Shown here piece by piece: positions 34,547-46,952 of a stretch of 64,000 nucleotides of DNA. Numbering within the stretch: position 1 is the stretch's first letter; the number at the start of each line of letters is the position of its first letter. Below the pieces are notes generated by a model. The model had not been told where the DNA came from and did no database searches. It saw only the letters and a list, made by a program, of their open reading frames with translations. Both the position numbers and the translations under genes were made by a program. Origin of the DNA: Ulota crispa (Eukaryota; Streptophyta; Bryopsida; Orthotrichales; Orthotrichaceae); the NCBI GenBank assembly GCA_963920765.1, contig OY987250.1, positions 2,852,001 to 2,916,000 on the forward strand, in the 5' to 3' direction.

Positions 34547-35242
34547 ACTATATTGCCACGTGTCATTATGTCTCTTTTGCTGGCATGAGTGACGTTATGT
34601 AACATGACACCACTCCACAATTTTTAGTGTTACATTCACAAGTATAAGGACATCCACAATACAAAGAATTTTGTTCAAGCAATGTTTATATATTTTTTAT
34701 CTTGGTAAAATGACCTATATGGGACGTTACTGTGTGGCAATTCCACTCATGAATAGGAATAAGAATGGCCTCTGCATGTAGGCTTTTTGCAAGAAAGAAA
34801 AGCTTTGGAATGGACTATAGTGCAAGACAGCATAAGCCAACAAACATTTAAAAATCATGTTAACTATTTATAGCACCTCTCAATAAAATAAAATCTTCAG
34901 AACTATAAGCAAAGAGATGTTAGGGAAAGAGTTACCAAAACAAATTTGAGTTATTGTTTGCCAAAAAAAAGTTATCATCATTCAAAATTGGCAATAAATT
35001 TGACATTTTTCACTAAGAGGGCAAAGAATTGGCTACCCTAGCACTAGTTGCCCAAATATTAATAATTAGTTTAGATTAAATGAAGTAGTTGACAAATTAA
35101 ATTTGTAAAGATAAAGAAGGAATCACTCTATTTGTAATGGCATTTATGTCCATCATGCCAAATATAGAAGGCCCCACATGAATTTTGGGACAGGTCAAGG
35201 TAAAAAGTCAAGAAATACATATGTCCAAGGAATTTGGCCGCT
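34547..35242. other. AT-rich intergenic DNA, nothing recognised
   Basis: No ORF of interest, tandem repeat or transposon end was found in this stretch. Confidence 0.4.
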
Positions 35243-35246
35243 TTAA

Positions 35247-35893
35247 CCCTAGGATGACATTGAGGACAAAATGTGTCCTCAACCAATTTTCAAAGTTATA
35301 TAAAACCTTACCAAAATAATATTTTTAGTAGTTTATTTTTTTGAAAGATTCTTTTTGAAGTTTAGTTTCAGCTTCAATAATCTAATTTTGCAAATGATTG
35401 ATTACAATTTGTGTATTCAAGATTTTGTGCACGGGTATCCATTGCAATCTTGACTTTATGTAGTGTTGAGGGTTCTTGGGAGTGAGCCTCAAATACACTA
35501 GATCTTTGAGAAAAAATCACATTAGAAATTCATTTAAAAAAATTGTAGAGTAGATTTTGAGAAGTCATAAATTGATTGGGGTTATGCATGTTAGGCCCTT
35601 TAACCTCATATTTTTTTGGTGACCAACTTTTTAAATTTGACATGTGAAGAGAAGATTGAAAGACTTCAAATCACTTTCAGAGTTTTAACACCCTCATGAT
35701 GAAACATTATAATCTTTCAATCCGTAAGAGACATTGTTGTGTTTTCTTTTGTAATGTGATCTCTAACATGTCCAATTTGATTCTACATAATTACAATTCA
35801 AAAAGAATTGATACAACTTATCAAAATGTTGGATTTTTGATCAAATTAAAGCAAATCCCTAAATGCTTAGGAATATCCAGGGTCGTTTTGGGG
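35247..35893. mobile_element. TTAA element, family C copy 3
   Basis: It is 647 bp between TTAA at 35243-35246 and 35894-35897, with ends CCCTAGGATGACATTGAGG and CCAGGGTCGTTTTGGGG. The body matches family C copies 1 and 2 over the GTGAGCCTCAAATACACTAG, ACATGTGAAGAGAAGATTG and TCTCTAACATGT regions. Confidence 0.75.
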
Positions 35894-35929
35894 TTAAATG
35901 CAATTTGCTGGTTTATGTTGTCACGCACC

Positions 35930-36420
35930 GTACCATCTGGATTGGTGGGTTCAAAAATAAAGATAAAGGCAAGCTAGGGAGAGCTTGGATTGAAGGGCCA
36001 TTAGCAATAGTAAGCATGATGCATATATTTTATGGAGCTTTTGTCTTATTCTCTAGAGTGAGTTTACAACTCATGTCTTTATGTGCGTTTGTGGAATGTG
36101 TGAAAATATACTTTAAGGAAATGCGTTTTCCCACATGACATATTTCAATGAGGAAGTTCCCATACGATCCCAAAAAAATGAGCATTATTATTTGGGAATG
36201 AGTAGGTTGTGAGGTTCTCAAACTATCAAGAGCTTTTAGTTTATGTTCTTGTTTTTTTATCTGCCTTCATTCCTTTTACGGTTCTTGCCGTTGCACATGA
36301 AAATTCATAAAATGCATTTTGAGCAGTGCTAACAACATAATATATCCATTAATCCACAAGCTAGTGCATATGGGGCTTGAGAGGCCTTGCTTTCTCAAAA
36401 ACAATATATATCTTACTATG
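35930..36420. repeat. Dispersed repeat L, copy 1
   Basis: It shares ordered blocks with 38960-39460: GAAGGGCCATT, CACATGA, TTCCCATACGATCCCAAAA versus TTCCATATGACCCCAAAAG, TCATTCCTT, and AAAATTC(A/G)(T/A)AAAA(T/C)(G/A)CATTTTGA. Open frames across it (35863-36138) are not conserved as protein between the copies as far as I can see. Confidence 0.6.
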
Positions 36421-36894
36421 CCAAGTTGTATCAAGAATGTGGAGAGCAATTTCAAATGATTAGTTACTCATTTCTTGATTAGAAAAATCTTGCATTTATA
36501 ATACATTATTATACATTTAGATCTAAACGGGGATCTAAAGCTCTTTTGGAATTGAACCTTTGAAAGAGAGACTTGGAGAAAAGACGAGGATAACTATAGC
36601 CTAGAATTTCCTAGTTCTAAAGTTCTTTTTGGCGTGGTGAGAGTGTGTCAATGAGGGATTTGGATACAGAGTGTTATGGTATTTGGAAACATTGTGGTTA
36701 TGTAGGTGTTAAATCTAGAAAGAACTCTTCTTGATTGAGCTTCGCATGCTACTGTGCAAATGTTTTAATTCAGATTTCATTATAGTTTCCTTCAAATGTA
36801 ACCATTGGTCACATTGCATATATGATGGGTTCCTTGATGATTTCAATTTTGTGAGAGTTTGCTTCCTGTTAAGTCCTAATTCACACTACTAGTA

Positions 36895-37285
36895 AGGTAG
36901 CAGCATCCATAAGTGTTGCATCCCCATGCACGTCACCTGACAATGGCAGGGCTAATCAATAAAAAAACAAATGGTTGTAGGTGACTGAGCGATGGTTATG
37001 AGTGATGAAGCGATGGTTATGGGTGACTAGCATAAGGTTTTGAATACCCATCTCACTATTTAAGAACCAACAAGCCTTGTTCTTAGCATCTCATACACAT
37101 GGTTCCTACAATTTCAATGATTTTGGATTTTGAAAAATCTTTGTGAACAAATGCTTGTAATTGGAACCTTGAAATTGATGCCAATATTTTTGGTTTCCAT
37201 TTCCTAACTTACAGTATTTTTTTCAAAGTTAATCAATTATTTTCCCTACTCCAAAAGCCTTATTTCCATGCTTATGGGTGCGCCT
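36895..37285. repeat. Dispersed repeat, partner of 21836-22450
   Basis: The matching blocks are listed under 21836-22450. The right-hand part, ATTTCCATGCTTATGG plus GTGCGCC, also matches 22445-22469. No terminal repeats or coding parts of a retroelement are visible. The rest of 36421-37947 shows nothing recognisable apart from a T run at about 37306. Confidence 0.5.
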
Positions 37286-37951
37286 ACCTTAAGTGGTGAA
37301 GTACTTTTTTTTTTTGCTTCTAAACTTACTAGCACTAGCTCCCACTAGAACAAAGCCTTGTGTTCTACCATCCTTATATTGGTGAGCTTCAATAATTTAA
37401 ATGAAATCTCTTATAAAGTAGACATGAAGGTCCTATTTGCACCTAAGTAATGAATGGTAAAAAATCAATTCCCAAGGATTATGGATTGTTCCAAAAGGCC
37501 ACCTTTTGAGGTCATAACCTTTGTAGGTAGTATAAAGTGAGAGGATTAGTGATGTAATTATATCATCTTTGTAGTGGAACACATTTGACTATCAGCACTT
37601 TACACAAGATTTTGGTGGTGCAAAACGATATTTGTACTGATATCATTCTTGAGATTCCTTTGTTTACCCTTAAATTTTATGAAGTGAATTATTGTACCAT
37701 TTCATTTCCTTGCAGCTCTCATTGGCAAATGAATCATTTCTAATTTCCCTTTAATTAGGGAGTAAATGGAGCCTAAACTTATAATGTAACATGATGAAGT
37801 TACGCTTATAGGCACTTGCATGCTTTTCATCTACTAAAAAAATGGAAACTCCATGAAAAACAAAGTCAATTTTTTTGGTTTGAACAATTGAAGACAACTT
37901 TTTGTTGTTGTAAATATTGTGTTTTTTCTTATTTTCAGATTGTCTATTTAA

Positions 37952-38827
37952 CCCCTAAACGCCCAACATTAGGAAAAATATGGGGCCTGCAAAAGCCTTT
38001 AAAAACAAATCCAACCCCCATTTTTTTGGTTCCCAATGTGGGGAATTAGCCCTTGCTGATGGCCGGAAAAAAAGAATTAAAAAAATCAAAAAAATCAAAC
38101 AAAAAAAAGTCTAAGAAAAAAATAAGAAACATTTTTGATTTTTTGATTTTTTTTAAATTAAAATTTTTGAAAAAGCTGACATGGCATCAATGATGCCACA
38201 TGAGCTTGCTCATGATTGTATTGGAAACTAGATTCCCATGGCTAAGGACCCCCCCAAACTCAAGGCTTTATTGGGGCCCCATATTTTTCCTAATGGGGGT
38301 AAGGGCAAAACATAAATGTGTTCTAAAATGATACTTTTGTAATTTTGATGAAATTTGCTTCAAAAGAGAAAATAAGAGTCATGATGTTTAGTGATTATCC
38401 ATATAGTCAAACATTCAAAAAAAAAATTTTGGACTCTTGTTTAATGAATATAGAAGCATTTACCGTTTAATATTCATCAAAATTACAAATTTTATTCATA
38501 GAACTTGAAAGTTGGTATGATTGGTTAAAAATATACATTCTATTCAAAAGTTCAAAAATGCAATGTTTTTGATGGAGAGAACATCATCAGTTTCCCAAAA
38601 TAGTAAAATTTGTAACACTAGCAAATATTGAAGTGTTTTCCTTTGAAAAAATCTCCTTGGTGGAGTTTAACTTGGATTGACATGATTCAAATTGGGTTGG
38701 AAAGTAGACTTGATTCTTTATATGAAAATATTTTTAATTTTTTCAAAAAACATTTTCTTTTTTTTCATTTCGAACAGCTCACAAAAAAAGGCAGTGACCA
38801 GAAAATGATCAATTGGGCATTTAGGGG
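37952..38827. mobile_element. TTAA element, family F, carrying a nested MITE
   Basis: The element is 876 bp between TTAA at 37948-37951 and 38828-38831, with ends CCCCTAAACGCCCAA and ATTGGGCATTTAGGGG. A second element occupies 37967-38295 immediately inside the left end, so family F itself is about 547 bp. Confidence 0.8.
37967..38295. mobile_element. MITE with 21-bp perfect inverted ends, nested in family F
   Basis: The outermost 21 bp on each side are perfect inverted repeats; the first 20 read CATTAGGAAAAATATGGGGC. Inside are A/T-rich runs and a small palindrome, GGCATCAATGATGCC (about 38184-38198). No target duplication is evident. Perfect ends suggest it is among the youngest insertions in the window. 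Confidence 0.8.
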
Positions 38828-38959
38828 TTAAAAGACATAATGCAATATTTATAGAACAAGGGCTCTATTTTTCTCAAAATCAAAAGTCAACATCTATTAT
38901 CCAAGAAAGAGTTCATCTTAAAATTAAAAAAACTAAAAGTTCCAATTTGAATATAGTTA

Positions 38960-39460
38960 GATGGGGGCATGAATCTTGCAAGATGAAAAATATATATTCC
39001 AATGATTCTGGTTGTGAGATGATGAAACTAGTGAAGGGCCATTTACATTGACACATTGGACGTGTTTCTGTGACAAAAAATTTGTTTTCTTCTCCAACAT
39101 GAGTTCAAACAAATCTTCTTTGCATGCATTAGAGGAATGTGAGAGAGAACACATACGCACTCTTCCACATGATACATTTTCTAATTCCAAGCAAGCAATG
39201 AGGTGGTTCCATATGACCCCAAAAGATGGGAATAATCACGTGGGCCCTTTTAGATGACGGGGTTTTGAAACTTTCTTGTACCTCTAGATTATGTTTATAC
39301 CAATTTTACTCACATTCATTCCTTCGATGCTTCTGGCAATCTGGCCAACTCTAATGAAAATTCGAAAAACACATTTTGAATAGTGCCAACAATGGATCCA
39401 TAAGTTCATGGGCCACTGGCCAGACCACACCATAACAAATGAACATATCAAAACAGCTTT
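38960..39460. repeat. Dispersed repeat L, copy 2
   Basis: The partner is 35930-36420, with matching blocks given there. From 39461 to 40180 I see only AT-rich unassigned DNA. Confidence 0.6.
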
Positions 39461-40259
39461 TTGTAAAAAGAAAACAGGTAGCAACATTTACTTTTGTGTG
39501 AAAGAATCAATTCCTTCAAATTTTTGGTTTGTCTCAAACAAGCAATTTTAATTCTTCACAAATTGTCACCTCTTGGATGATGGACATGTTATCTTTAGTA
39601 AAACAACTCACAAAGCTTTGAGTAAAGTGATTGTCCCCCAATTTTTCAAAAGTACAACTTATTTCTTCATCTGTTCCAAACCAATGTTTTTTTTCTTGGC
39701 AAACCTCAATATTCTTGTGGCGACTAATAGTCTAAAAATTTAAGGTGACAAAGTGGATGAAATCACCAAATCCCTACTTCCACACACACATGATTCATCA
39801 GATTTTGGATGAAATTAGCTTATAATAGTAAAAGAATTGGATGAACGTGCACATATCATTCATACTTTCAACTTTTAGCAAAATTTTCCTTACCTTTGTG
39901 CATTCTAGGGTAAGCTTATGGGTTGCTCTACCTCCACAAATTCAAAAAAAAAAACATTGTTCCAAACAGTCTGTTTTTGCCTATGTGGCCCCTAGCATGC
40001 ATGAGTTGGAAGCAAGGTCCAAGAAGAACCGCCTGCTAGTTTAATGCTAGTCAATTGAAATGAGAAAAAACCATCTGCAATTTATAAAGTTTGGCTAAAA
40101 ACCGGTCCAAAATCTTTAAAAATTTTACTTATAATATGAGAAAATAACCGAAAGAGCTCCTTCATAACCTAGGAATTGAAGGAAATCTACCGGAAAATCT
40201 CAAATATTTCCCGGACCCAGCCTGGAAGATCAAAAGCGGTCCACTTTTACCTTAGTTGA

Positions 40260-40365
40260 AGGGCAAATTCCCTGCAAATTATCGGCAGATTATCGGCAGA
40301 TTACCGGCAAATTACCTGCTAATCATCGGCAGTTTACCTGCTAATCATCGGCAAATTACAGTGAA
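40260..40365. repeat. Short tandem repeat of ATTATCGGCAG-like units
   Basis: Units of about 12 bp (ATTATCGGCAG, ATTACCGGCAA) pass into 24-bp units (ATTACCTGCTAATCATCGGC). It lies about 600 bp upstream of the fructokinase start, in DNA that becomes GC-richer towards the gene. Confidence 0.7.
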
Positions 40366-40730
40366 GGTCCTAAAGCAGCTGACGTGGCCAGGGTAAGCGA
40401 AGTGGGCCCCATACGACCAGCCTAAAAGCCACGTCATCGGATATGTCTTAATCCTACCCGTGCCCAGCCAGGATTACCGTAACCCGAATCTTGCCCCCTT
40501 CATAGCTCTCGTACTCTCACCCTTCGTAATCACAGGGGCACGTTAAGCTTTTAGGGTTACACCAAAACCCGAGGCACGAGACCAAACAACCAGGTACACA
40601 CTAAACCTTTCGAGAGAGACTCTGTCGACTCTGTCTGTCTGTCCTTGCACGCAACTCGCTTTTCCAGTAAGGTACCTCCTCCAGATTCCTCACGGTCGCT
40701 TCAGCCGATGCTGCCGATGCTGTCGATGCA

Positions 40731-40949
40731 AGCTCCGGAGAAGAAGCGAGAGAGTTAAGAACTGCGCAAGGAGGAGGAGGAGAGAGATCAAACAGTTGTC
40801 GGAATCGGAAAAGGAGCATTGGAGAGATCAATCGAGCTCCGGAGAAGAAGCAAGAGAGTTAGGAAGTGCACAAGAAGGAGGAGCCGAGGAGGAGAGATCA
40901 AACAGTCGTCGGAATCGGAAAAGGCGCATCGCATCGGAGAGATAAATCG
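40731..40949. repeat. Tandem duplication in the fructokinase leader
   Basis: Two copies begin AGCTCCGGAGAAGAAGC at 40731 and 40835. Both include GGAGAGATCAAACAG and GTCGGAATCGGAAAAGG. The second copy ends 12 bp before the ATG at 40962, so the duplication probably doubles part of the 5' untranslated leader or core promoter. Confidence 0.85.
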
Positions 40950-40961
40950 ATCGGTTGACCG

Positions 40962-43900
40962 ATGGCTTCCAAGCTTTATAGTGTGCAGGGATCTGCACCA
41001 GCATGTTCGACCAGGATATCGCCTGGCCGTGGATCGCAATCACGGTGGATCTCTTCTTCTAGGAAGAGCTCATTGGCATCGTCGTTTCCTTTAGGAAATG
41101 CTTTTCTTCTTCCTCTTCTGAGTCGTGATTTCGCCTCGCCAGGAGCCGTGAAGAAGGCTGTCACGTCGTCGCCTAAGCGACATCATATCTCGGCTTTAGG
41201 TACACTTGTCTCGCTTCTCCTTGTCTTGTTTTGTCTGTTTAAGCTTTAGCTTTTTCCTCGAGTTTTTTGGTTACTTGGACAATGTACTGTTTCAAGTCTT
41301 TGTTATTTTATTTCTGGTTGTGTGACTTTGGTTGTTAGTGCACTAAAGTAGTGGTAGGCTAGGCCTTGACAAAGTTCTTCCTTTTTGTTGTTTCGTGGAC
41401 TTTCATGCAGTAGTGTTCAAACGTTAGAACACTTGTTTTTTATTATTGCGTGTGTCACAAAATGAAAAGAGCAGCTCCTTTCTTGCCGTTGCTCTAGTGG
41501 AGTATCCGATGTTCACTTGTTTAATAAACCAATGCTTCCAGTTTATTGATATCCCTCGGGTGTGGCAGCTTCTTATTCTCTGTTCATTCTCGCTTTAGTT
41601 TGTATAGCGCTTTATTTTTTGGTAAAAATGTAATATTCTCATCGTTAACCACTTGTGAGGTAGAAGATACTCGTTGTGTCCAGCTTCAAGCATTTGAACC
41701 GTTATTCGGAGCGTGATTTCATTGGAAGATCACTATGTAACTCGTTGGTGTGATCTCTTCTAAGTGCAAAAGCTATAGTTTTTCTTCTCATTCTAACTTC
41801 TCGTTGGTTTATGCTTTTATTCAAAGTGGGAGGTTGTAGACGACAAAGGATAGCTCCGTTTTTATTCAAAAATTAGTAGTCGTCGATAATTAGCCAGAGT
41901 ATACTCACTATTCTTCTGACAAGTTTCAATTATGGTATGTGAATAGAGGAAGTGTTGTTAGTAACAAGGGTCAATACATGAGACAGGATCAGGTCCATCA
42001 TAAGTTCAGTGTCCTCTACCTTATATGCAACTTGTCTCTACATAGGGAGATGGAACGAAAAGGAAACATAATAGAGCTTACAAACTTGGCCAGGAGAAGC
42101 CTGGCGACCTTGTTAAGGTGTGTGATCTACAAGCATGGCAGTGGAAAGGATGATATTGAAAGGATCTGGTTGTTGTTGTTTGTCGTTGTTGTTGTGTACT
42201 TGCAGCGAAGAATGACTTGGTAGTGTGCTTTGGAGAGCTCCTGATCGACTTTGTGCCCACTGTTGGAGGTCTGTCTCTGGCTGACGCTCCTGCATTTAAG
42301 AAAGCTCCAGGAGGCGCACCTGCAAACGTTGCGTGTGGGATAGCCAAGCTTGGTGGGAATGCTGCCTTCGTTGGAAAGGTTCGTCATTGTCACATTTCGG
42401 CATGTTTAGAATATCCTCAGGAAAATGTTTCTTGTTCGCGAGTGCAGGTGTTGGTTTATCCGTTTTGATGTGAGAGTTCTTTTCTTTTCTGTTTTACACT
42501 CAACTTTCGGGACACGCTCTGTGATTGCACATCTCCTGTATGGCCTCAGCATGTCATATCATGTTGTCTACATATCTTCACGAATAACCTCCTCACAAGT
42601 GTGTAGAAGCCCATTAGTCTCTCCAGGTAGTCTCAGTAGAAAGGGTTGAGTTTTTACAGCCAAGTTTTTTGCTACTGCTGAGAAAATTAAGAAATAGCAA
42701 TCACGAGGTTAGCATTGGAAGTGCTCTCTTTTCTGGTAACACGAAATGCTTATAAACTTGGAGTTGAGTAGGTGTATTAGGTTGGGATGATAACTTGTGC
42801 TTGTATGTGAATTTTGAAGTCACCATCACCTTGTATTCTTTGATAACTTGGAGCGTACACAAGTTTGAGAATGAACAACTGTGTACATTGAGTTTGGCTC
42901 AAAAGTACTTCAGATTTGATAGTTTACTCAAACGTAAGGTTCTATATTGAGCATACAATCGCCTAAAAACCCGATCTAGTAGGATTAGAGTAGTGGCTCT
43001 TCAAATGGCCTTTAAGAACAAACGATTCAGATGATAAAGTGAACTTAGGTTCTTGAAAAGTTGAGAAAAAGTTCTACGAGATTAAGGGGTTCTTTGCTCA
43101 ACTTTATTAATCACTGGGGAATATGTTGAACTGAACTGCTATACATAATGGTTCACTTTGAAATTCTAGGAGCGTCTCATGACAGTGAGCTTGGGGTCTT
43201 CTGCAGGTTGGCGATGACGAATTCGGGTACATGCTTTGCGACGTTCTCAAGGACCAGAAGGTGGAAACGAAGGGTATTCGATTTGATGCGCAGGCCAGAA
43301 CAGCTCTAGCATTTGTTACGTTGCGTGCGGATGGGGAGCGGGAGTTTATGTTCTACCGCAATCCTAGTGCCGACATGCTGTTTGAAACATCTGAGCTGGA
43401 TACTGATTTGCTAAAACAGGTATTGTTTGCTTGTAGATATGAATAGGTGCAATTTTGGTACAGTGGACTATTTTGCTGGCTTGACTACACTTCCAAAAGG
43501 TGTACGTTTGTGAAGCATATCATCATGATGAGATAAGCTCTTTTGTCAATTTCAGGCGTCTGTCTTTCACTATGGTTCCATCAGTTTGATCACGGAGCCT
43601 TCTCGCGCAACACATTTGGAGGCGATGCGCATTGCCAAGGAGGCAGGCTCAATATTGTCTTATGATCCGAATCTTCGACTTCCCTTGTGGCCATCGGCTG
43701 AGTCTGCCAAAGAGGGCATTATGTCGATCTGGGGTCAAGCTGACATCATTAAGGTTTCTACATGACCTTTATGCCCAATTTTCTCTATATTTGGTAATGG
43801 TATCGTTCGATTGGAAGCTGAATTTTATGTTCTAGTTTGAGACATGAAAATCTCTTTGCGCTTCATTGCTGGTGTTTATCACTGTTAAGCTGTCCTGTGC

Positions 43901-45095
43901 TTCTAGAACACTTGAAGTTGCTGTTCTTTTTCTTAGGATAGCAGGGTTTCAAATAGGACATTTCTGTGTTGAAGCCTATCAAAGAGTTCCACTAGTATGA
44001 TCATTATCAAGCTAGCACGTTGTTGATCTCCTTTTTAACCAGAAATGGATCCTTACTTTTGACTTTATGATAAAATTGAAACATGCTTGCATTGTACGTT
44101 GTAATTTTTGAATGAGTATAGGAATGGTGTGACATCTTTGATGTTGTGAAGCTTGAGTTGACAACGTGACTGTTTGGTTTTGTAGGTCAGCGACGAGGAG
44201 GTCATCTTTCTCACTGGAGGTGATCCCAAGGATGATGCAAGCAACATGCGCTTGATGCAATCTGGGTGCAAGTTGATGTTGGTGACTGAGGGTAGCGAGG
44301 GGTGTCGTTATTATACACCGGTACACAGATTTTCACCCGAGAATTCAAGTTTTCCAATGTTTAGTATGATATAACTGAGTTGATTTGAACACGAGAGATT
44401 GGTCTAATGCTTTTTTGATTACAAATCATTATCCTTGTATTTACATCTGAATCATAATGAAGATGCTTTTTAAATATTAAACCTGTCTTAGGGTTTTCTG
44501 ATTGTGAACTTTTTTTGGGTTCTGAAACTCATGTGATTTATTGATCGTTTTGAAGTAGCACCAACTTTCTGTGTTGCTGCCGTTATTATCAATTTGACAC
44601 TGGCTTTCTGGCTCTGGAAATGCAGAAATTTCATGGTCAAGTACAAGGTTTCAAGGTTCAGGTTGTTGATACCACCGGAGCTGGTGATGCGTTTTGTGCT
44701 GGCCTCCTGAGTCAGCTTGCGTTATCCCCAGATACTATGAAGGTAAGAAAATATTCCATATAGACAGACTGGTTAGTTACATTTTGTATTTGACTTCGGC
44801 TGTTCTGTGTTTTTTTGTAATAAGTTTGCCTTTTGTGGTAGCTAGATCATGCCTGAATACGTTATGAATGCGGCCATGGATTGACGAAGGTGCCATATCT
44901 GAAAGATAATATCCGGCTCTGACGTGTTGCGCTTCACTGTACTGTCCACAGGACGAAGCCAAGTTGCGTGAAGCTCTCTTGTATGCAAACGCTTGTGGAG
45001 CGATCACGACAACAGAAAGAGGAGCCATTCCATCTCTTCCAGATAAAGAGACTGTCTCAAGGCTCTTAAGTAAAGTTCATGGGCTCCGTGTCTAA
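40962..45095 (+). CDS. FRK: Fructokinase, pfkB family, probably plastid-targeted
   Basis: It phosphorylates fructose to fructose 6-phosphate with ATP (EC 2.7.1.4). Seven exons, 40962-41199, 42206-42378, 43207-43419, 43556-43753, 44186-44320, 44626-44742 and 44952-45095, join in frame to 405 residues, all with GT-AG borders. Residues 1-79 are rich in Ser, Arg and Lys with almost no acidic residues, which fits a chloroplast transit peptide; the mature enzyme would begin near [17 protein letters not shown]. The pfkB signature [20 protein letters not shown] lies in exon 2, and the second signature, [12 protein letters not shown], has Asp340 as the expected catalytic base. A cytosolic isoform would lack the leader, so a FRK3-like plastid enzyme is most likely. 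The ATG context (GACCGATGG) is good. AATAAA at 45284-45289, about 190 bp after the stop, could be the poly(A) signal. Confidence 0.93.
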
Positions 45096-45283
45096 TTAAT
45101 AACTCCTATTTTCTTTTATAATCCGGCGAAAAGAATCCTCAAATACGTTCACGTATTTGTTTACCTGAGAGCTAAGTGGGCCAGTCCGAGTGAGTTCACT
45201 CGGGTAGTCATATTTACGTCGCCTTGGGCTTTGTATTTCATGAAAGATCTGCACATTTTTTATGTCCTTGGGCTCTTCAGGGG

Positions 45284-45289
45284 AATAAA
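45284..45289 (+). terminator. Candidate poly(A) signal of fructokinase
   Basis: AATAAA occurs 189 bp after the fructokinase stop codon, a plausible distance for a plant 3' untranslated region. It rests on motif and position only. Confidence 0.4.
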
Positions 45290-45780
45290 GAGTTCTGATT
45301 GCACTTGGATCATTCCATCTGGTTATTGGAGGGAATACTAGAATCAGATTAAGTCTTGATTATGAAGAGTATTTCTGAGAGGGGGAGCTGATAAACTGCA
45401 AGATTTTTTTCTTGCAGAAACGTGCATTGGAGCGTATCGGACATATGTGTCCCGTACCGATATGAATGTGTTTTTTCTTGTTGTCTAGTTTGGCAGTGTC
45501 TGTCAACTGGCAATGTCGTTCTTGGTGTTGGTTATAAGCCTTTTTTTTGGAGTTTTGCTTTCATACCGTGCAATTCCTTTTTTCTGGTTCTTTTTCCGTC
45601 CTTTTCTTTGTCTTTAGAGGGAGTTTTCTCCTTTCAGTGTGAGCTTCCCGATGGTGTGTGGTATTAACAATTTACTCTACATTTTTACTTCCTATTTTCT
45701 GTTCATTGCTTTGTTATGAATGCTTTTGACATACTACTAATGTTGGAGTGGAAGTTTTTTTTGGGAAGCAAATACTAGGT

Positions 45781-46004
45781 ATGACAAATCGAAGGCTGAA
45801 GCACTTAATAAGGTAAATGAGGGGCAATATTATTTGGGCCAGCAAGTTTTACAACAATTTGGCTTTGTTTCCTCCAGGAAAACCATCTCGTGTTTTGATG
45901 GCAAACGCGGATCCTTCCTGGCAAGGCTACGAAAGGTGGAGATTCCGGAATTCGACTACAAGCTTGTGAAGGATGGCAATATGCTGATTCCTTCAATAAC
46001 CTGA
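45781..46004 (+). CDS. Possible small spliced ORF, 52 residues, unknown function
   Basis: A frame starting at ATG 45781 runs to 45812, where GTAAAT can serve as donor. After a putative 65-bp intron ending TTTCCTCCAG, the frame resumes at 45878 and stops at TGA 46002-46004. The result is 52 residues, basic at first (MTNRRLKHLIRKTIS) and then mixed-charge (KVEIPEFDYKLVKDGN). The second exon looks more protein-like than nearby random frames and follows a good acceptor. I do not recognise it. It could also be the last exon of a different transcript, or chance. Confidence 0.25.
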
Positions 46005-46714
46005 GGTCTGAAGAATCTAGCTGGTGAAGAATGTCCTAGTAAGTGATAAATATCTTGCCAAGCTATTGCTTACATATTAACGACCACAAGTACATTTTTA
46101 TTTACTTTTAACTTTGTTTGTAACTATACTGTTTAGTGGAGTTGAATCACCTTCAAGGGCGTTCTGCTGTGGTAGACTGCTAGTTTGGAGTAACAAACAT
46201 TATGAATGTGCTTCTGAGTGATGGCTTCAGTTTTTGTATGTTTTTGCTGGCGTCTCTGCAGGTGTGCACTTCGTGTGCTTTAGTTAATAATAAATGTTCT
46301 GGAGATCATCAAACATTGGAATTTGGAATAAAGCACAGCAACCTAATCACGCATAATTAGGTGCAAGTTCTGGGCATGATGGGGAATGTAGTCCAATTTT
46401 GGATCATTTTATTTGGCTACTTAATATCTTAATAACATCTTAATAAGGCGTAGTGATATTGCTCATGTTCTTATTTCTCATTCTTCGCTATACAATTTGT
46501 TTTCGTTTGTATCCTATTTATGTGGTTATGTTCAGCTATGATTTTGTCTAATCATAGATAGAATTTCTATGTTTCATGTATGGAGGTACCTTTGCTCAAT
46601 TGTTGATGGTAACTCTGTGTCGCTGTAAAGTATCCATGATTTCCCAAGCATGGAATTTATGTGATATGGTACTGTTCTGTAGTACTCAAAAGTCGCATGT
46701 CCATCATGCATACT
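46005..46714. other. Intergenic DNA, nothing recognised
   Basis: AT-rich sequence with only short ORFs. Likewise 45096-45780 holds only the presumed fructokinase 3' untranslated region and T-rich DNA. Confidence 0.4.
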
Positions 46715-46952
46715 TCTTAATGAGATTTTTCCATCACATGTTTGATGAAATGTCATAATCTCCCATCTCCCACAGTCAATTCTTCCCAATTTTTACAAGC
46801 CATTTAGCCATTTAATATGTAGGTGTCCCATTGTATTTGATGCTCACTTTTTGTGGATAATTTAAAGGATTGAGAATTTGAGATATGATTCATCAAAGTT
46901 GTAGGGTCTCCCTAAACCATGATTTTGATGAAATGGCTTGGGCACTTAGAGG
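46715..46952. mobile_element. TTAA element, family E, right-hand fragment
   Basis: It ends GGGCACTTAGAGG before TTAA at 46953-46956. It matches the last 240 bp of the family E copy at 28415-29177, including TCATAATCTCCCATCTCCCA. The left end is missing. Confidence 0.65.

Noticed and set aside
35863-36138. IWIGGFKNKDKGKLGRAW-like stretch as a retroelement integrase tail
   Set aside because: The resemblance is only a few residues, and the partner repeat at 38960-39460 does not keep the frame.
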